From contig DEIV01000125.1 in assembly GCA_002352665.1 (NCBI GenBank), forward strand, positions 1 through 24,930: a stretch of 24,930 nucleotides of DNA, in the 5' to 3' direction. The translations under genes were made by a program, and so were the position numbers. The notes below the pieces were generated by a model, which ran no database searches, was not told where the DNA came from, and worked only from the letters and a program-made list of their open reading frames with translations. This DNA is from Flavobacteriaceae bacterium UBA2765 (lineage in GTDB: Bacteria > Bacteroidota > Bacteroidia > Flavobacteriales > Flavobacteriaceae). Shown here piece after piece: positions 13,988 through 23,661 of the stretch. Positions within the stretch are counted from its first letter, which is position 1. Each line of letters opens with the position of its first letter.

Positions 13988-14503
13988 ATGACTAGAGAAC
14001 AAAAATCACAAGTAATAGACGATTTAACAAGCCAATTAGCTGATAGTAACACTATATATCTTGCTGATATATCAGGGTTAGATGCCTCTAACACTTCAAA
14101 ATTGCGTAGAGCTTGCTTTAAAGCTAATGTAAAATTGGCAGTTGTTAAAAATACATTGCTTTCTAAAGCAATGGAAAAATCTGATAAAGATTTTGGAGAC
14201 TTACCAGAAATATTAAAAGGTAATACCTCTTTAATGATTTCAGAAATTAGTAATGCTCCAGCAAAAGTAATTAAAAATTTTAGAAAAAAATCTGATAAAC
14301 CCTTATTAAAAGGAGCATATATTGAAGAATCAATTTATGTTGGTGATGATCAATTGGATACACTTGTTAATATTAAGTCGAAAGAAGAATTAATAGGAGA
14401 AGTTATTACCTTATTACAATCACCGGCTAAAAATGTTATTTCAGCATTACAATCAGGTGGTAACACACTGTCTGGAATTTTGAAAACATTATCAGAAAAA
14501 TAA
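13988..14503 (+). CDS. rplJ: 50S ribosomal protein uL10
   Basis: This 171-residue protein has the L10 N-terminal rRNA-binding domain (MTREQKSQVIDDLTSQLADS; VKNTLLSKAMEK at about 52-63) and ends in a helical tail (TLLQSPAKNVISALQSGGNTLSGILKTL) that carries L7/L12 dimers. Only 14 nt separate it from rplA, so there is no room for a long separate L10 leader as in E. coli. Confidence 0.95.
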   Translation: MTREQKSQVIDDLTSQLADSNTIYLADISGLDASNTSKLRRACFKANVKLAVVKNTLLSKAMEKSDKDFGDLPEILKGNTSLMISEISNAPAKVIKNFRKKSDKPLLKGAYIEESIYVGDDQLDTLVNIKSKEELIGEVITLLQSPAKNVISALQSGGNTLSGILKTLSEK

Positions 14504-14551
14504 ATTGTACGCACTTATAAACTAAATAATAAAAAATTAAAACAAACAAAA

Positions 14552-14929
14552 ATGGCAGAATTAAAAGATTTCGCAGAAAAATTAGTTGGCTTAACTGTAA
14601 AAGAAGTTAACGAATTAGCTGATATTTTAAAAAATGAATATGGTATTGAACCAGCAGCAGCAGCTGTAGCAGCAGCTGGACCAGCAGGTGGAGCAGGAGA
14701 AGGAGCAGCAGAAGAAAAATCAGAATTTGATGTAATTTTAAAAGCAGCAGGTGGTTCTAAATTAGCAGTTGTAAAACTGGTAAAAGAATTAACAGGCCTA
14801 GGTCTTAAAGATGCTAAAGAATTAGTTGATGGAGCTCCAAAAGCAATAAAAGAAGGAGTATCTAAAGAAGAAGCTGAAGGGCTTAAAAAATCTTTAGAAG
14901 AGGCTGGAGCTGAAGTTGAGCTTAAATAA
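14552..14929 (+). CDS. rplL: 50S ribosomal protein bL12 (L7/L12)
   Basis: This 125-residue stalk protein has an N-terminal dimerisation part (1-33), an Ala/Gly hinge (about 34-54, encoded by repeated GCA-type codons) and the C-terminal factor-binding domain (57-125; LKAAGGSKLAVVKLVKELTG). It recruits translation GTPases. The 48-nt leader is almost free of G and very A-rich up to the ATG, the strong non-Shine-Dalgarno context of Bacteroidota. Confidence 0.97.
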   Translation: MAELKDFAEKLVGLTVKEVNELADILKNEYGIEPAAAAVAAAGPAGGAGEGAAEEKSEFDVILKAAGGSKLAVVKLVKELTGLGLKDAKELVDGAPKAIKEGVSKEEAEGLKKSLEEAGAEVELK

Positions 14930-14985
14930 GCTAAAGCCCATCTTAATACGAAATCTCGTTATTGAGATAGGGTCTAAACAATTAA

Positions 14986-15025
14986 GGTTTAGGTCGTCAC
15001 GCTAAGGCGTTGACTGACCTAAACC
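14986..15025 (+). other. Long hairpin between rplL and rpoB
   Basis: GGTTTAGGTC (14986-14995) pairs with GACCTAAACC (15016-15025), extended inward by GTCACGC (14996-15002) with GCG and TGAC (15007-15014), giving 17 bp with two single-T bulges and a 4-nt loop. Only ATTTT follows. It sits where many bacteria have an attenuator or RNase III site that lowers rpoBC expression relative to rplL. Confidence 0.65.
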
Positions 15026-15085
15026 ATTTTGTGTATATATTCGTTCTTAAAAGTTTATTATTTTTTTAATTAAAAAATTTCTCCA

Positions 15086-18000
15086 TTGTCAACAATTTAT
15101 AGTACCGAAAGAGTAAATTTCTCATCTGCAAAATTGATCACTGATTATCCTGACTTTTTAGATATTCAAGTAAAATCGTTTCAAGATTTTTTTCAATTAG
15201 AAACTAAAGCAGACGAAAGAAGTGATGAAGGTTTATTCAAAACTTTCTCTGATAATTTCCCAATTACAGACACTAGAAACCAATTTGTTTTAGAGTTTAT
15301 AGATTATTTCGTTGATCCACCTAGATATTCCATCCGAGAATGTATTGAAAGAGGGTTAACTTATAGTGTACCTTTAAAGGCAAGATTAAAATTATTTTGT
15401 ACAGATCCAGAACATGAAGATTTTGAAACTATTGTACAAGATGTTTATTTAGGGACAATTCCTTATATGACTCACAGTGGTACCTTTGTTATCAACGGAG
15501 CTGAAAGAGTTGTAGTTTCACAATTACACCGTTCACCAGGGGTTTTCTTCGGACAATCTTTCCATGCGAATGGTACTAAGTTATATTCGGCAAGAGTAAT
15601 TCCTTTTAAAGGATCTTGGATTGAATTTGCTACAGATATCAATCAAGTAATGTACGCTTATATTGATAGAAAGAAAAAATTACCAGTAACTACTCTTTTC
15701 CGTGCAATCGGATTTGAACGTGATAAAGATATATTAGAAATATTTGATTTAGCTGATGAAATTAAAGTTTCAAAAAGCGGATTAAAAAAAGTGCTAAATC
15801 GTAAACTTGCGGCTAGAGTTTTAAAAACATGGCATGAAGATTTTGTTGATGAAGATACTGGAGAAGTAGTATCTATAGAACGTAATGAGATTATTTTAGA
15901 TAGAGATACCGTTCTTGAAAAGGATCATATTGAAGAGATTCTTGATGCTGGTACTAAAACAATCCTTTTACATAAAGAAGATAATCAAATGGGTGATTAT
16001 GCTATTATTCATAATACCCTACAAAAAGATCCTACAAATTCTGAAAAAGAAGCTGTAGAACATATTTATCGCCAATTGCGTAATGCTGAACCGCCAGATT
16101 ATGAAACTGCAAAGGGGATAATCAATAAATTGTTCTTTTCTGAACAACGATATAACTTAGGTGAAGTTGGTCGTTATAGAATGAATAAAAAACTAAACCT
16201 TGATATTGATATTGAGCAAAGGGTATTAACCAAAGAAGATATCATTACTATCATCAAGAATTTAATCAAATTGGTTAATTCTAAGGCTGAAGTTGATGAT
16301 ATTGATCACTTATCTAACCGTCGTGTAAGAACTGTTGGAGAACAGTTAGCGAGTCAATTTGGAGTTGGACTTTCTCGTATGGCGCGTACCATTAGAGAAC
16401 GTATGAACGTTCGTGACAATGAGGTGTTTACACCCATTGATCTGATCAATGCCAAGACTTTATCGTCTGTGATTAACTCTTTCTTTGGAACGAATCAGTT
16501 ATCTCAATTTATGGATCAAACAAATCCATTGGCCGAGATTACACATAAAAGAAGATTATCAGCATTAGGGCCTGGAGGTCTATCTAGAGAAAGAGCAGGA
16601 TTTGAGGTTCGTGATGTACACTATACACATTATGGTCGTTTATGTCCGATTGAAACTCCTGAAGGGCCGAATATTGGATTGATATCTTCTCTATCAGTAT
16701 ATGCTAAAGTTAATAATTTGGGATTTATTGAAACACCTTACCGCGAAGTAGTTGAAGGTAAAGTAGATGTTGAAAAAGAACCAATTTATTTAAGTGCGGA
16801 AGAGGAAGAGGGTAAAAAAATTGCTCAATCTAATTTAGACTTGGATAATGATGGTAAAATTGAATTGGATAAAGTTGTAGCCAGAGAAGAGGGTGATTTT
16901 CCATTGGTAACTCCTGAAGAAGTTAATTATATGGATGTATCTCCTAATCAAATTTCTTCTATTTCTGCATCTTTAATTCCTTTCTTAGAACATGATGATG
17001 CCAACCGTGCGTTGATGGGATCTAATATGATGCGTCAGGCCGTGCCTTTAATGAGACCAGAATCTCCAATAGTAGGTACTGGTTTAGAACGTAGAGTTGC
17101 TAAAGATTCAAGAATTTTGATCAATGCAGAAGGTGATGGTGTTATTGATTATGTTGATTCTGATAAAATAACCATTACTTATAAAAGGACTGATGAAGAA
17201 AGATTAGTAAGTTTTGATGAAGATTTTAAGACGTATAAATTAATAAAATTTAGAAAAACCAATCAAGGTACATCAATTAACTTACATCCTATTGTTAAAA
17301 AAGGAGATAAAGTAACTAAAGGACAAGTACTATGTGAAGGTTATGCTACAGAGAAAGGTGAACTAGCTTTGGGTAGGAATATGAAAGTAGCTTTTATGCC
17401 TTGGAAAGGGTATAATTTTGAAGATGCGATTGTAATTTCTGAAAAAGTGGTTCGTGAAGATATATTTACTTCTATCCATATTGATGAGTATTCATTAGAT
17501 GTGAGAGATACTAAGTTAGGTGCAGAAGAATTGACTAATGATATTCCAAATGTTAGTGAAGAAGCAACTAAAGATCTTGATGAAAATGGAATGATCAGAA
17601 TTGGTGCAGAAATTAAACCTGGTGATATTCTTATTGGTAAAATTACACCTAAAGGTGAGTCTGATCCAACACCAGAGGAAAAATTATTGCGTGCTATTTT
17701 TGGTGATAACGCAGGTGATGTAAAAGATGCTTCATTAAAAGCATCTCCATCATTAAATGGTGTTGTAATCGATAAAAAGTTGTTTCAAAGAACAATTAAA
17801 GATAAAGCAAAAAGAAGCCAGGATAAAGAAGATATTTCAAGACTTGAAGCTGAATTTACCTTAAAATTTGATGAAATAAGAGTAAGATTAGTTGATAAAC
17901 TTTTCAGTTTGGTCAATGGTAAAACAGCACAAGGTGTTCTTAATGATTTAAGCGAAGAAATATTCCCTAAAGGGAAAAAGTATACTTTAAAAATGTTAAA

Positions 18001-18901
18001 TGCTATAAATGATTATGAGTATTTAACTAAAGGTACTTGGACTACCGATAGTCATTTAAATAAACTAATCAATGAATTAATTCACAATTATAAGATTAGG
18101 GTGAATGATATTCAAGGCTCTTTAAGGAGAGAAAAATTTACCATTACTGTGGGTGATGAATTACCTGCTGGAATTGTAAAATTAGCGAAAGTTTATATCG
18201 CGAAAAAACGAAAATTAAAAGTAGGAGATAAAATGGCTGGTCGTCATGGTAATAAGGGTATTGTTGCTCGTATTGTTAGGGCAGAAGATATGCCATTTTT
18301 AGAGGATGGAACTCCTGTTGATATCGTTTTAAACCCACTAGGGGTACCTTCTCGTATGAATATTGGTCAAATTTATGAAACTGTTTTAGGATGGGCTGGT
18401 CAGAAACTTGGGAAAAAATATGCTACACCAATTTTTGATGGTGCTACTATAGACCAAATAACTGATTTAACCAATGAAGCTAGTGTACCTGAATTTGGAC
18501 ATACTTATTTATATGATGGCGGTACTGGTGAGCGTTTTGATCAACCCGCAACGGTTGGTGTAATTTATATGATCAAATTAGGTCATATGATTGAAGATAA
18601 AATGCATGCTCGTTCAATTGGTCCATATTCATTAATAACACAACAACCATTGGGTGGTAAAGCTCAATTTGGTGGTCAACGATTTGGTGAGATGGAAGTA
18701 TGGGCACTTGAAGCTTATGGAGCATCTGCTACTTTAAGAGAAATCTTAACTGTAAAATCTGATGATGTATTAGGTAGAGCCAAAACTTACGAATCAATCG
18801 TAAAAGGAGAACCAATGCCAGAGCCAGGTTTACCAGAATCATTTAATGTATTAATGCACGAGTTAAAAGGACTTGGCTTAGACGTTAGATTAGAGGAATA
18901 A
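15086..18901 (+). CDS. rpoB: DNA-directed RNA polymerase subunit beta
   Basis: This 1271-residue beta subunit has the normal flavobacterial length and motifs: DPPRY (77-81), GTFVINGAERVVVSQLHRSPG (132-152), the rifampicin pocket (about 467-494: QLSQFMDQTNPL, THKRRLSALGPGG) and GRLCPIETPEGPNIG (517-531); near the end KMAGRHGNKG and GEMEVWALEAYGA. In the pocket D477, H487 and S492 (E. coli D516, H526, S531) are wild type. The start must be TTG 15086 (or less likely ATT 15077): an in-frame stop lies at 15071 and the first internal Met is residue 128, far inside conserved sequence. A 156-nt gap with a long hairpin separates it from rplL. Confidence 0.97.
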   Translation: MSTIYSTERVNFSSAKLITDYPDFLDIQVKSFQDFFQLETKADERSDEGLFKTFSDNFPITDTRNQFVLEFIDYFVDPPRYSIRECIERGLTYSVPLKARLKLFCTDPEHEDFETIVQDVYLGTIPYMTHSGTFVINGAERVVVSQLHRSPGVFFGQSFHANGTKLYSARVIPFKGSWIEFATDINQVMYAYIDRKKKLPVTTLFRAIGFERDKDILEIFDLADEIKVSKSGLKKVLNRKLAARVLKTWHEDFVDEDTGEVVSIERNEIILDRDTVLEKDHIEEILDAGTKTILLHKEDNQMGDYAIIHNTLQKDPTNSEKEAVEHIYRQLRNAEPPDYETAKGIINKLFFSEQRYNLGEVGRYRMNKKLNLDIDIEQRVLTKEDIITIIKNLIKLVNSKAEVDDIDHLSNRRVRTVGEQLASQFGVGLSRMARTIRERMNVRDNEVFTPIDLINAKTLSSVINSFFGTNQLSQFMDQTNPLAEITHKRRLSALGPGGLSRERAGFEVRDVHYTHYGRLCPIETPEGPNIGLISSLSVYAKVNNLGFIETPYREVVEGKVDVEKEPIYLSAEEEEGKKIAQSNLDLDNDGKIELDKVVAREEGDFPLVTPEEVNYMDVSPNQISSISASLIPFLEHDDANRALMGSNMMRQAVPLMRPESPIVGTGLERRVAKDSRILINAEGDGVIDYVDSDKITITYKRTDEERLVSFDEDFKTYKLIKFRKTNQGTSINLHPIVKKGDKVTKGQVLCEGYATEKGELALGRNMKVAFMPWKGYNFEDAIVISEKVVREDIFTSIHIDEYSLDVRDTKLGAEELTNDIPNVSEEATKDLDENGMIRIGAEIKPGDILIGKITPKGESDPTPEEKLLRAIFGDNAGDVKDASLKASPSLNGVVIDKKLFQRTIKDKAKRSQDKEDISRLEAEFTLKFDEIRVRLVDKLFSLVNGKTAQGVLNDLSEEIFPKGKKYTLKMLNAINDYEYLTKGTWTTDSHLNKLINELIHNYKIRVNDIQGSLRREKFTITVGDELPAGIVKLAKVYIAKKRKLKVGDKMAGRHGNKGIVARIVRAEDMPFLEDGTPVDIVLNPLGVPSRMNIGQIYETVLGWAGQKLGKKYATPIFDGATIDQITDLTNEASVPEFGHTYLYDGGTGERFDQPATVGVIYMIKLGHMIEDKMHARSIGPYSLITQQPLGGKAQFGGQRFGEMEVWALEAYGASATLREILTVKSDDVLGRAKTYESIVKGEPMPEPGLPESFNVLMHELKGLGLDVRLEE

Positions 18902-18907
18902 TTTTAT

Positions 18908-18946
18908 CCCCACACCCGCCCGAACGATTTGGGCAGGAAAGTGGGG
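18908..18946 (+). other. GC-rich nested hairpin between rpoB and rpoC
   Basis: CCCCAC (18908-18913) pairs with GTGGGG (18941-18946), and inside GCCCGAA (18918-18924) pairs with TTTGGGC (18928-18934, one G-U). A weaker stem AACTGT/ACAGTT follows at about 18947-18973. No T-run, so rpoC should still be reached; a processing or pausing element, or a short interspersed repeat, is possible. Confidence 0.6.
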
Positions 18947-19016
18947 AACTGTTTGATTATAACAGACAGTTAAACAATATATTTTTACATTTTAATTATT
19001 GATTGCATAAGATATC

Positions 19017-22000
19017 ATGGCAAAACAAAAAGAAAAATACACTGTAAAAAAATTTAATAAAATTTCTATTGGTTTGGCTTCGCCAGAATCAATTCTAGAA
19101 AAGTCTAGAGGTGAAGTTTTAAAACCCGAAACTATAAATTACCGTACACATAAACCAGAAAGAGATGGATTGTTCTGTGAACGCATTTTTGGTCCTATTA
19201 AGGACTATGAGTGTGCTTGTGGAAAATACAAAAGAATTCGTTACAAAGGTATTATTTGTGATCGTTGTGGTGTTGAGGTTACAGAAAAGAAGGTAAGAAG
19301 AGATAGAGTAGGTCATATTAATTTGGTAGTGCCTATTGCACATATTTGGTATTTTAGATCATTACCTAATAAGATGGGTTACCTTTTAGGTTTGCCTTCT
19401 AAAAAATTAGATATGATCATTTACTACGAACGTTATGTAGTAATTCAAGCAGGTATTGCAAAAAATATTGAAGGAGAACCATTAGAAAAAATGGATTTCT
19501 TAACAGAAGAAGAATATTTGGATATTCTTGAATCTCTTCCACAAGAAAATCAATATTTAGATGATGCTGACCCTAATAAGTTTATTGCAAAAATGGGTGC
19601 AGAATGTCTTATCGAATTATTGTCTAGAATAGATTTAGATGCTCTTTCTTATGAGTTGAGAGATAAAGCTAATAAAGAAACTTCAAAACAACGTAAAACT
19701 GAGGCTCTAAAGCGTTTAAATGTTGTGGAAGCATTTAGAGATGCTAACTTGAATAGAGAAAATAAACCGGAATGGATGATTATGAAAGTGGTACCGGTAA
19801 TTCCACCAGAATTACGTCCATTAGTACCATTAGATGGTGGTCGTTTTGCAACTTCAGATTTAAATGATTTGTATAGACGTGTTATTATTCGTAACAATCG
19901 TTTAAAAAGACTTATGGAGATAAAAGCTCCTGAAGTTATTTTACGTAATGAGAAACGTATGTTACAAGAGTCAGTAGATTCTTTATTTGACAATACACGT
20001 AAATCATCAGCAGTTAAAACAGAATCTAACAGACCTCTAAAATCTTTATCAGATTCTTTAAAAGGAAAACAAGGACGTTTTCGTCAGAATTTATTGGGTA
20101 AACGTGTTGATTATTCTGCACGTTCAGTAATTGTTGTTGGACCTGAATTAAGATTATTTGAATGTGGATTGCCAAAAGATATGGCAGCTGAATTGTACAA
20201 GCCTTTTGTGATTAGAAAATTAATCGAAAGAGGTATTGTAAAGACGGTAAAATCTGCTAAAAAAATTATTGATAAAAGAGAACCTGTTGTTTGGGATATA
20301 TTAGAAAATGTTTTGAAAGGACATCCAGTGCTTCTTAACCGTGCTCCAACGTTACACCGTTTGGGGATACAAGCATTTCAACCTAAGTTAATTGAAGGGA
20401 AAGCAATTCAATTGCATCCATTGGTGTGTACTGCATTTAATGCCGATTTTGATGGTGATCAAATGGCAGTTCATTTACCACTTGGGCCTGAGGCTATCTT
20501 AGAAGCTCAATTGTTAATGTTGGCATCGCATAGTATTTTAAATCCGGCAAACGGATCACCTATTACAGTACCATCTCAAGATATGGTACTTGGTTTATAC
20601 TATATGACCAAAGAGCGTAAATCAACTAAGGATTATAAAGTAAAAGGTGAAGGAAGCATATTTTATTCTCCTGAAGAAGTGAATATTGCCTTTAATGAAA
20701 AGAAAGTTGATTTAAATGCAGGGATTAAAGTTAGAACAAAAGATTTTGATGATAATGGCGAATTAACAACTCAAATAGTATCAACTACTGTTGGTAGAGT
20801 ATTGTTTAATGAGGTTGTGCCAGAAGCAGCTGGTTATATTAATGAAGTATTGACTAAAAAGTCATTAAGAGATATTATTGGAAAAATTTTAAAAGTAACA
20901 GATGTACCCACTACTGGTGATTTTTTAGATGCCATTAAAGGAATGGGCTATAAATTTGCTTTTAGAGGTGGACTGTCATTTAGTTTAGGAGATATTATTA
21001 TCCCAGAAGAAAAAACTAAAATGATAGATACTGCTAATGATCAAGTTGATGTTATTACGTCTAGTTACAACATGGGTATGTTAACCAATAAAGAGCGTTA
21101 TAATCAGGTTATTGATATTTGGAGTTCAACCAATAATAAGTTAACAGAATTATCAATGAAACGTCTTAGAGAAGACCAACAAGGATTCAATTCTGTATAT
21201 ATGATGTTAGATTCTGGTGCAAGGGGTTCTAAAGAACAAATTCGTCAGTTAACAGGTATGCGTGGATTAATGGCAAAGCCTAAAAAATCTACTGCCGGAG
21301 GTGGAGAAATTATTGAGAATCCTATTCTTTCAAACTTTAAGGAAGGGTTATCAATTTTAGAATACTTTATATCAACGCACGGTGCTCGTAAAGGTTTAGC
21401 AGATACAGCATTAAAAACAGCTGATGCGGGTTATTTAACGCGTCGTTTGGTTGATGTCTCTCAAGATGTTATTATCAATGAAAATGATTGTGGTACTTTA
21501 AGAGGCCTTGAAGTTTTTCCTTTAAAGAAAAATGAAGAAATTGTTGAATCATTAGGAGAAAGAATTTTAGGTAGAATTGCCTTGAATAATGTTCGCAACC
21601 CCTTAACTGATGAGGTAATTATTGAGGCAGGAGAGATTATCGAAGAAGATGTAGTAGCAATTATTGAAGCTTCGCCTATAGAAAGTGTTGAAGTTAGATC
21701 AGCATTAACTTGCGAATCAGCAAGAGGGATTTGTGCAAAATGTTATGGACATAGTTTATCCACTAAAAAAATGGTTCAAATCGGAGAGGCTGTAGGTGTA
21801 ATAGCCGCACAGTCTATTGGAGAGCCGGGTACACAGTTAACATTACGAACATTCCACGTTGGTGGTATTGCAGGTAATATTTCTGAAGATAACAAACAGA
21901 TTGCCAAATTTGACGGTAATATTGAAATTGAAGATTTGAATACTGTTGAAAGTTTAGATAATGATGGTAACAAGGTGGATATTGTTATATCTAGAACTTC

Positions 22001-23288
22001 TGAAATAAAAATTATTGATAAGAAAACAGGTATTACCTTAAGTACAAATAATATCCCTTATGGTTCTCATCTATTTATAAAAAATAAGAAAACCATTAAA
22101 AAGGGAGATGTTATATGTCAATGGGATCCATATAATGGTGTAATTGTATCTGAATTTAAAGGTAAAATTGGTTTTGAGAACATAGATCAAGGTATTACTT
22201 ATCTTGTTGAAATAGATGAACAAACCGGATTCCAAGAAAAAGTAATATCTGAATCTAAAAATAAAAAAGTTGTACCAACTTTATTAATTTTAGATTCTAA
22301 AGGAGAAACAATTAGATCTTATAGTTTACCTGTAGGAGCACACTTAATTGTGGAAGAAGGCGAAAAAATTGATGCAGGTAAGATATTGGTTAAAATACCT
22401 AGAAAATCTGGTAAAGCAGGTGATATTACAGGTGGTTTACCTAGAGTAACCGAATTATTTGAAGCTCGTAATCCTTCTAATCCTTCAGTGGTTTCTGAAA
22501 TTGATGGTGTTGTTACTTTTGGTAAAATTAAGCGTGGTAACAGAGAGATTATTGTGGAATCTAAATTAGGTGATATTAGAAAATACTTAGTAAAACTTTC
22601 TAATCAGATTTTGGTTCAAGAAAATGATTTTATTAAAGCTGGTATGCCATTGTCTGATGGAGCGGTAACACCGACAGATATTTTAAATATAAAAGGACCT
22701 TCTGCTGTTCAGGAATATTTAGTGAATGAAATTCAAGAAGTATATAGACTACAAGGTGTAAAGATTAATGATAAACACTTTGAGGTTGTGGTGCGTCAAA
22801 TGATGCGAAAAGTTAGAATTATTGATTCAGGGGATACAATTTTCTTGGAAAACCAATTGATTCATAAAAATGACTTTATTCAAGAGAATGATGAAATTTA
22901 TGGAAAGAAAGTTGTAGAAGATTCAGGAGATTCTGAAAATTTAAAAGCTGGTCAAATTGTTTCTTCACGTAAATTGAGAGATGAAAATTCTATTTTGCGT
23001 AGAGCTGATAAGAATTTAGTAGAAGCAAGAGATGCTGTACCGGCAACGGCAGAGCCAATATTGCAGGGTATAACAAGAGCTTCTTTACAGACGAAGTCAT
23101 TTATTTCGGCAGCGTCGTTCCAGGAAACTACTAAAGTGTTAAATGAAGCTGCTGTAAGTGGTAAAGTTGATACTTTAGAAGGACTAAAAGAGAATGTTAT
23201 TGTTGGTAAGAAAATTCCAGCAGGTACGGGAATGCGTATATACGATCATATGATTGTAGGTTCTAAAAGTGAAATGGAAGCTAATTAA
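19017..23288 (+). CDS. rpoC: DNA-directed RNA polymerase subunit beta'
   Basis: This 1423-residue subunit carries the first zinc site Cys66, Cys68, Cys81, Cys84 (CACGKYKRI...CDRCG), the catalytic NADFDGD at 475-481 with Asp477, Asp479 and Asp481 holding the active-site magnesium, the trigger-loop region (AVGVIAAQSIGEPGTQLTLR, from about 922) and the second zinc site Cys825, Cys899, Cys906, Cys909. The C-terminal part is complete (AASFQETTKVLNEAAVSGK). ATG 19017 begins MAKQKEKYTVKKFNKISIGL. It lies 115 nt after rpoB and 2 nt before the DUF3467 gene. Confidence 0.98.
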   Translation: MAKQKEKYTVKKFNKISIGLASPESILEKSRGEVLKPETINYRTHKPERDGLFCERIFGPIKDYECACGKYKRIRYKGIICDRCGVEVTEKKVRRDRVGHINLVVPIAHIWYFRSLPNKMGYLLGLPSKKLDMIIYYERYVVIQAGIAKNIEGEPLEKMDFLTEEEYLDILESLPQENQYLDDADPNKFIAKMGAECLIELLSRIDLDALSYELRDKANKETSKQRKTEALKRLNVVEAFRDANLNRENKPEWMIMKVVPVIPPELRPLVPLDGGRFATSDLNDLYRRVIIRNNRLKRLMEIKAPEVILRNEKRMLQESVDSLFDNTRKSSAVKTESNRPLKSLSDSLKGKQGRFRQNLLGKRVDYSARSVIVVGPELRLFECGLPKDMAAELYKPFVIRKLIERGIVKTVKSAKKIIDKREPVVWDILENVLKGHPVLLNRAPTLHRLGIQAFQPKLIEGKAIQLHPLVCTAFNADFDGDQMAVHLPLGPEAILEAQLLMLASHSILNPANGSPITVPSQDMVLGLYYMTKERKSTKDYKVKGEGSIFYSPEEVNIAFNEKKVDLNAGIKVRTKDFDDNGELTTQIVSTTVGRVLFNEVVPEAAGYINEVLTKKSLRDIIGKILKVTDVPTTGDFLDAIKGMGYKFAFRGGLSFSLGDIIIPEEKTKMIDTANDQVDVITSSYNMGMLTNKERYNQVIDIWSSTNNKLTELSMKRLREDQQGFNSVYMMLDSGARGSKEQIRQLTGMRGLMAKPKKSTAGGGEIIENPILSNFKEGLSILEYFISTHGARKGLADTALKTADAGYLTRRLVDVSQDVIINENDCGTLRGLEVFPLKKNEEIVESLGERILGRIALNNVRNPLTDEVIIEAGEIIEEDVVAIIEASPIESVEVRSALTCESARGICAKCYGHSLSTKKMVQIGEAVGVIAAQSIGEPGTQLTLRTFHVGGIAGNISEDNKQIAKFDGNIEIEDLNTVESLDNDGNKVDIVISRTSEIKIIDKKTGITLSTNNIPYGSHLFIKNKKTIKKGDVICQWDPYNGVIVSEFKGKIGFENIDQGITYLVEIDEQTGFQEKVISESKNKKVVPTLLILDSKGETIRSYSLPVGAHLIVEEGEKIDAGKILVKIPRKSGKAGDITGGLPRVTELFEARNPSNPSVVSEIDGVVTFGKIKRGNREIIVESKLGDIRKYLVKLSNQILVQENDFIKAGMPLSDGAVTPTDILNIKGPSAVQEYLVNEIQEVYRLQGVKINDKHFEVVVRQMMRKVRIIDSGDTIFLENQLIHKNDFIQENDEIYGKKVVEDSGDSENLKAGQIVSSRKLRDENSILRRADKNLVEARDAVPATAEPILQGITRASLQTKSFISAASFQETTKVLNEAAVSGKVDTLEGLKENVIVGKKIPAGTGMRIYDHMIVGSKSEMEAN

Positions 23289-23290
23289 TT

Positions 23291-23602
23291 ATGGCTGAAG
23301 AAAAGAAAAAAGAGAACCAATTGAATATTGAACTCGATGAAAGTATAGCAGATGGCACATATGCGAATTTGGCTATTATCAATCATTCGGTTTCAGAATT
23401 TGTTGTTGATTTTGTAAATGTTATGCCGGGTACACCTAAGGCTAAAGTTAAGTCTAGAATTATTCTAACACCGCAACATGCCAAACGTTTGATGAAGGCA
23501 TTGGCTGAGAATGTGAATAGATTTGAAAAGGCACATGGTGAGATTAAGGATTATGAACAACCTCCAATTCCGATGAATTTTGGACCAACAGGTCAAGCAT
23601 AA
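23291..23602 (+). CDS. DUF3467 family protein
   Basis: This 103-residue acidic protein matches the DUF3467 family, which I know as a conserved follower of rpoC in Bacteroidota. The core is DGTYANLAIINHSVSEFVVDFVNVMPG (about 21-47) and RIILTPQHAKRLMKALAENV (about 56-75), ending in a proline-rich tail (PPIPMNFGP). No signal peptide or membrane helix. It starts 2 nt after the rpoC stop, so translation is probably coupled, and the operon terminator follows at once. The function is unknown; a link to RNA polymerase is inferred only from position. Confidence 0.85.
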   Translation: MAEEKKKENQLNIELDESIADGTYANLAIINHSVSEFVVDFVNVMPGTPKAKVKSRIILTPQHAKRLMKALAENVNRFEKAHGEIKDYEQPPIPMNFGPTGQA

Positions 23603-23607
23603 ATAAT

Positions 23608-23638
23608 AAAAACGTCAAGCAATTGCTTGACGTTTTTT
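23608..23638 (+). terminator. Intrinsic terminator of the rpoBC operon
   Basis: AACGTCAAGC (23611-23620) and GCTTGACGTT (23625-23634) form a perfect 10-bp stem with loop AATT, preceded by A-run and followed by T-run to 23638. It lies 9 nt after the DUF3467 stop codon. The A-rich left side makes it usable in both directions. Confidence 0.92.
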
Positions 23639-23661
23639 ATTTGATTTAATTTGGTATTTAA

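Noticed and set aside
14652..14720. GCA-rich repetitive DNA in rplL
   Set aside because: It encodes the normal Ala/Gly hinge of L7/L12, so it is not an independent repeat.
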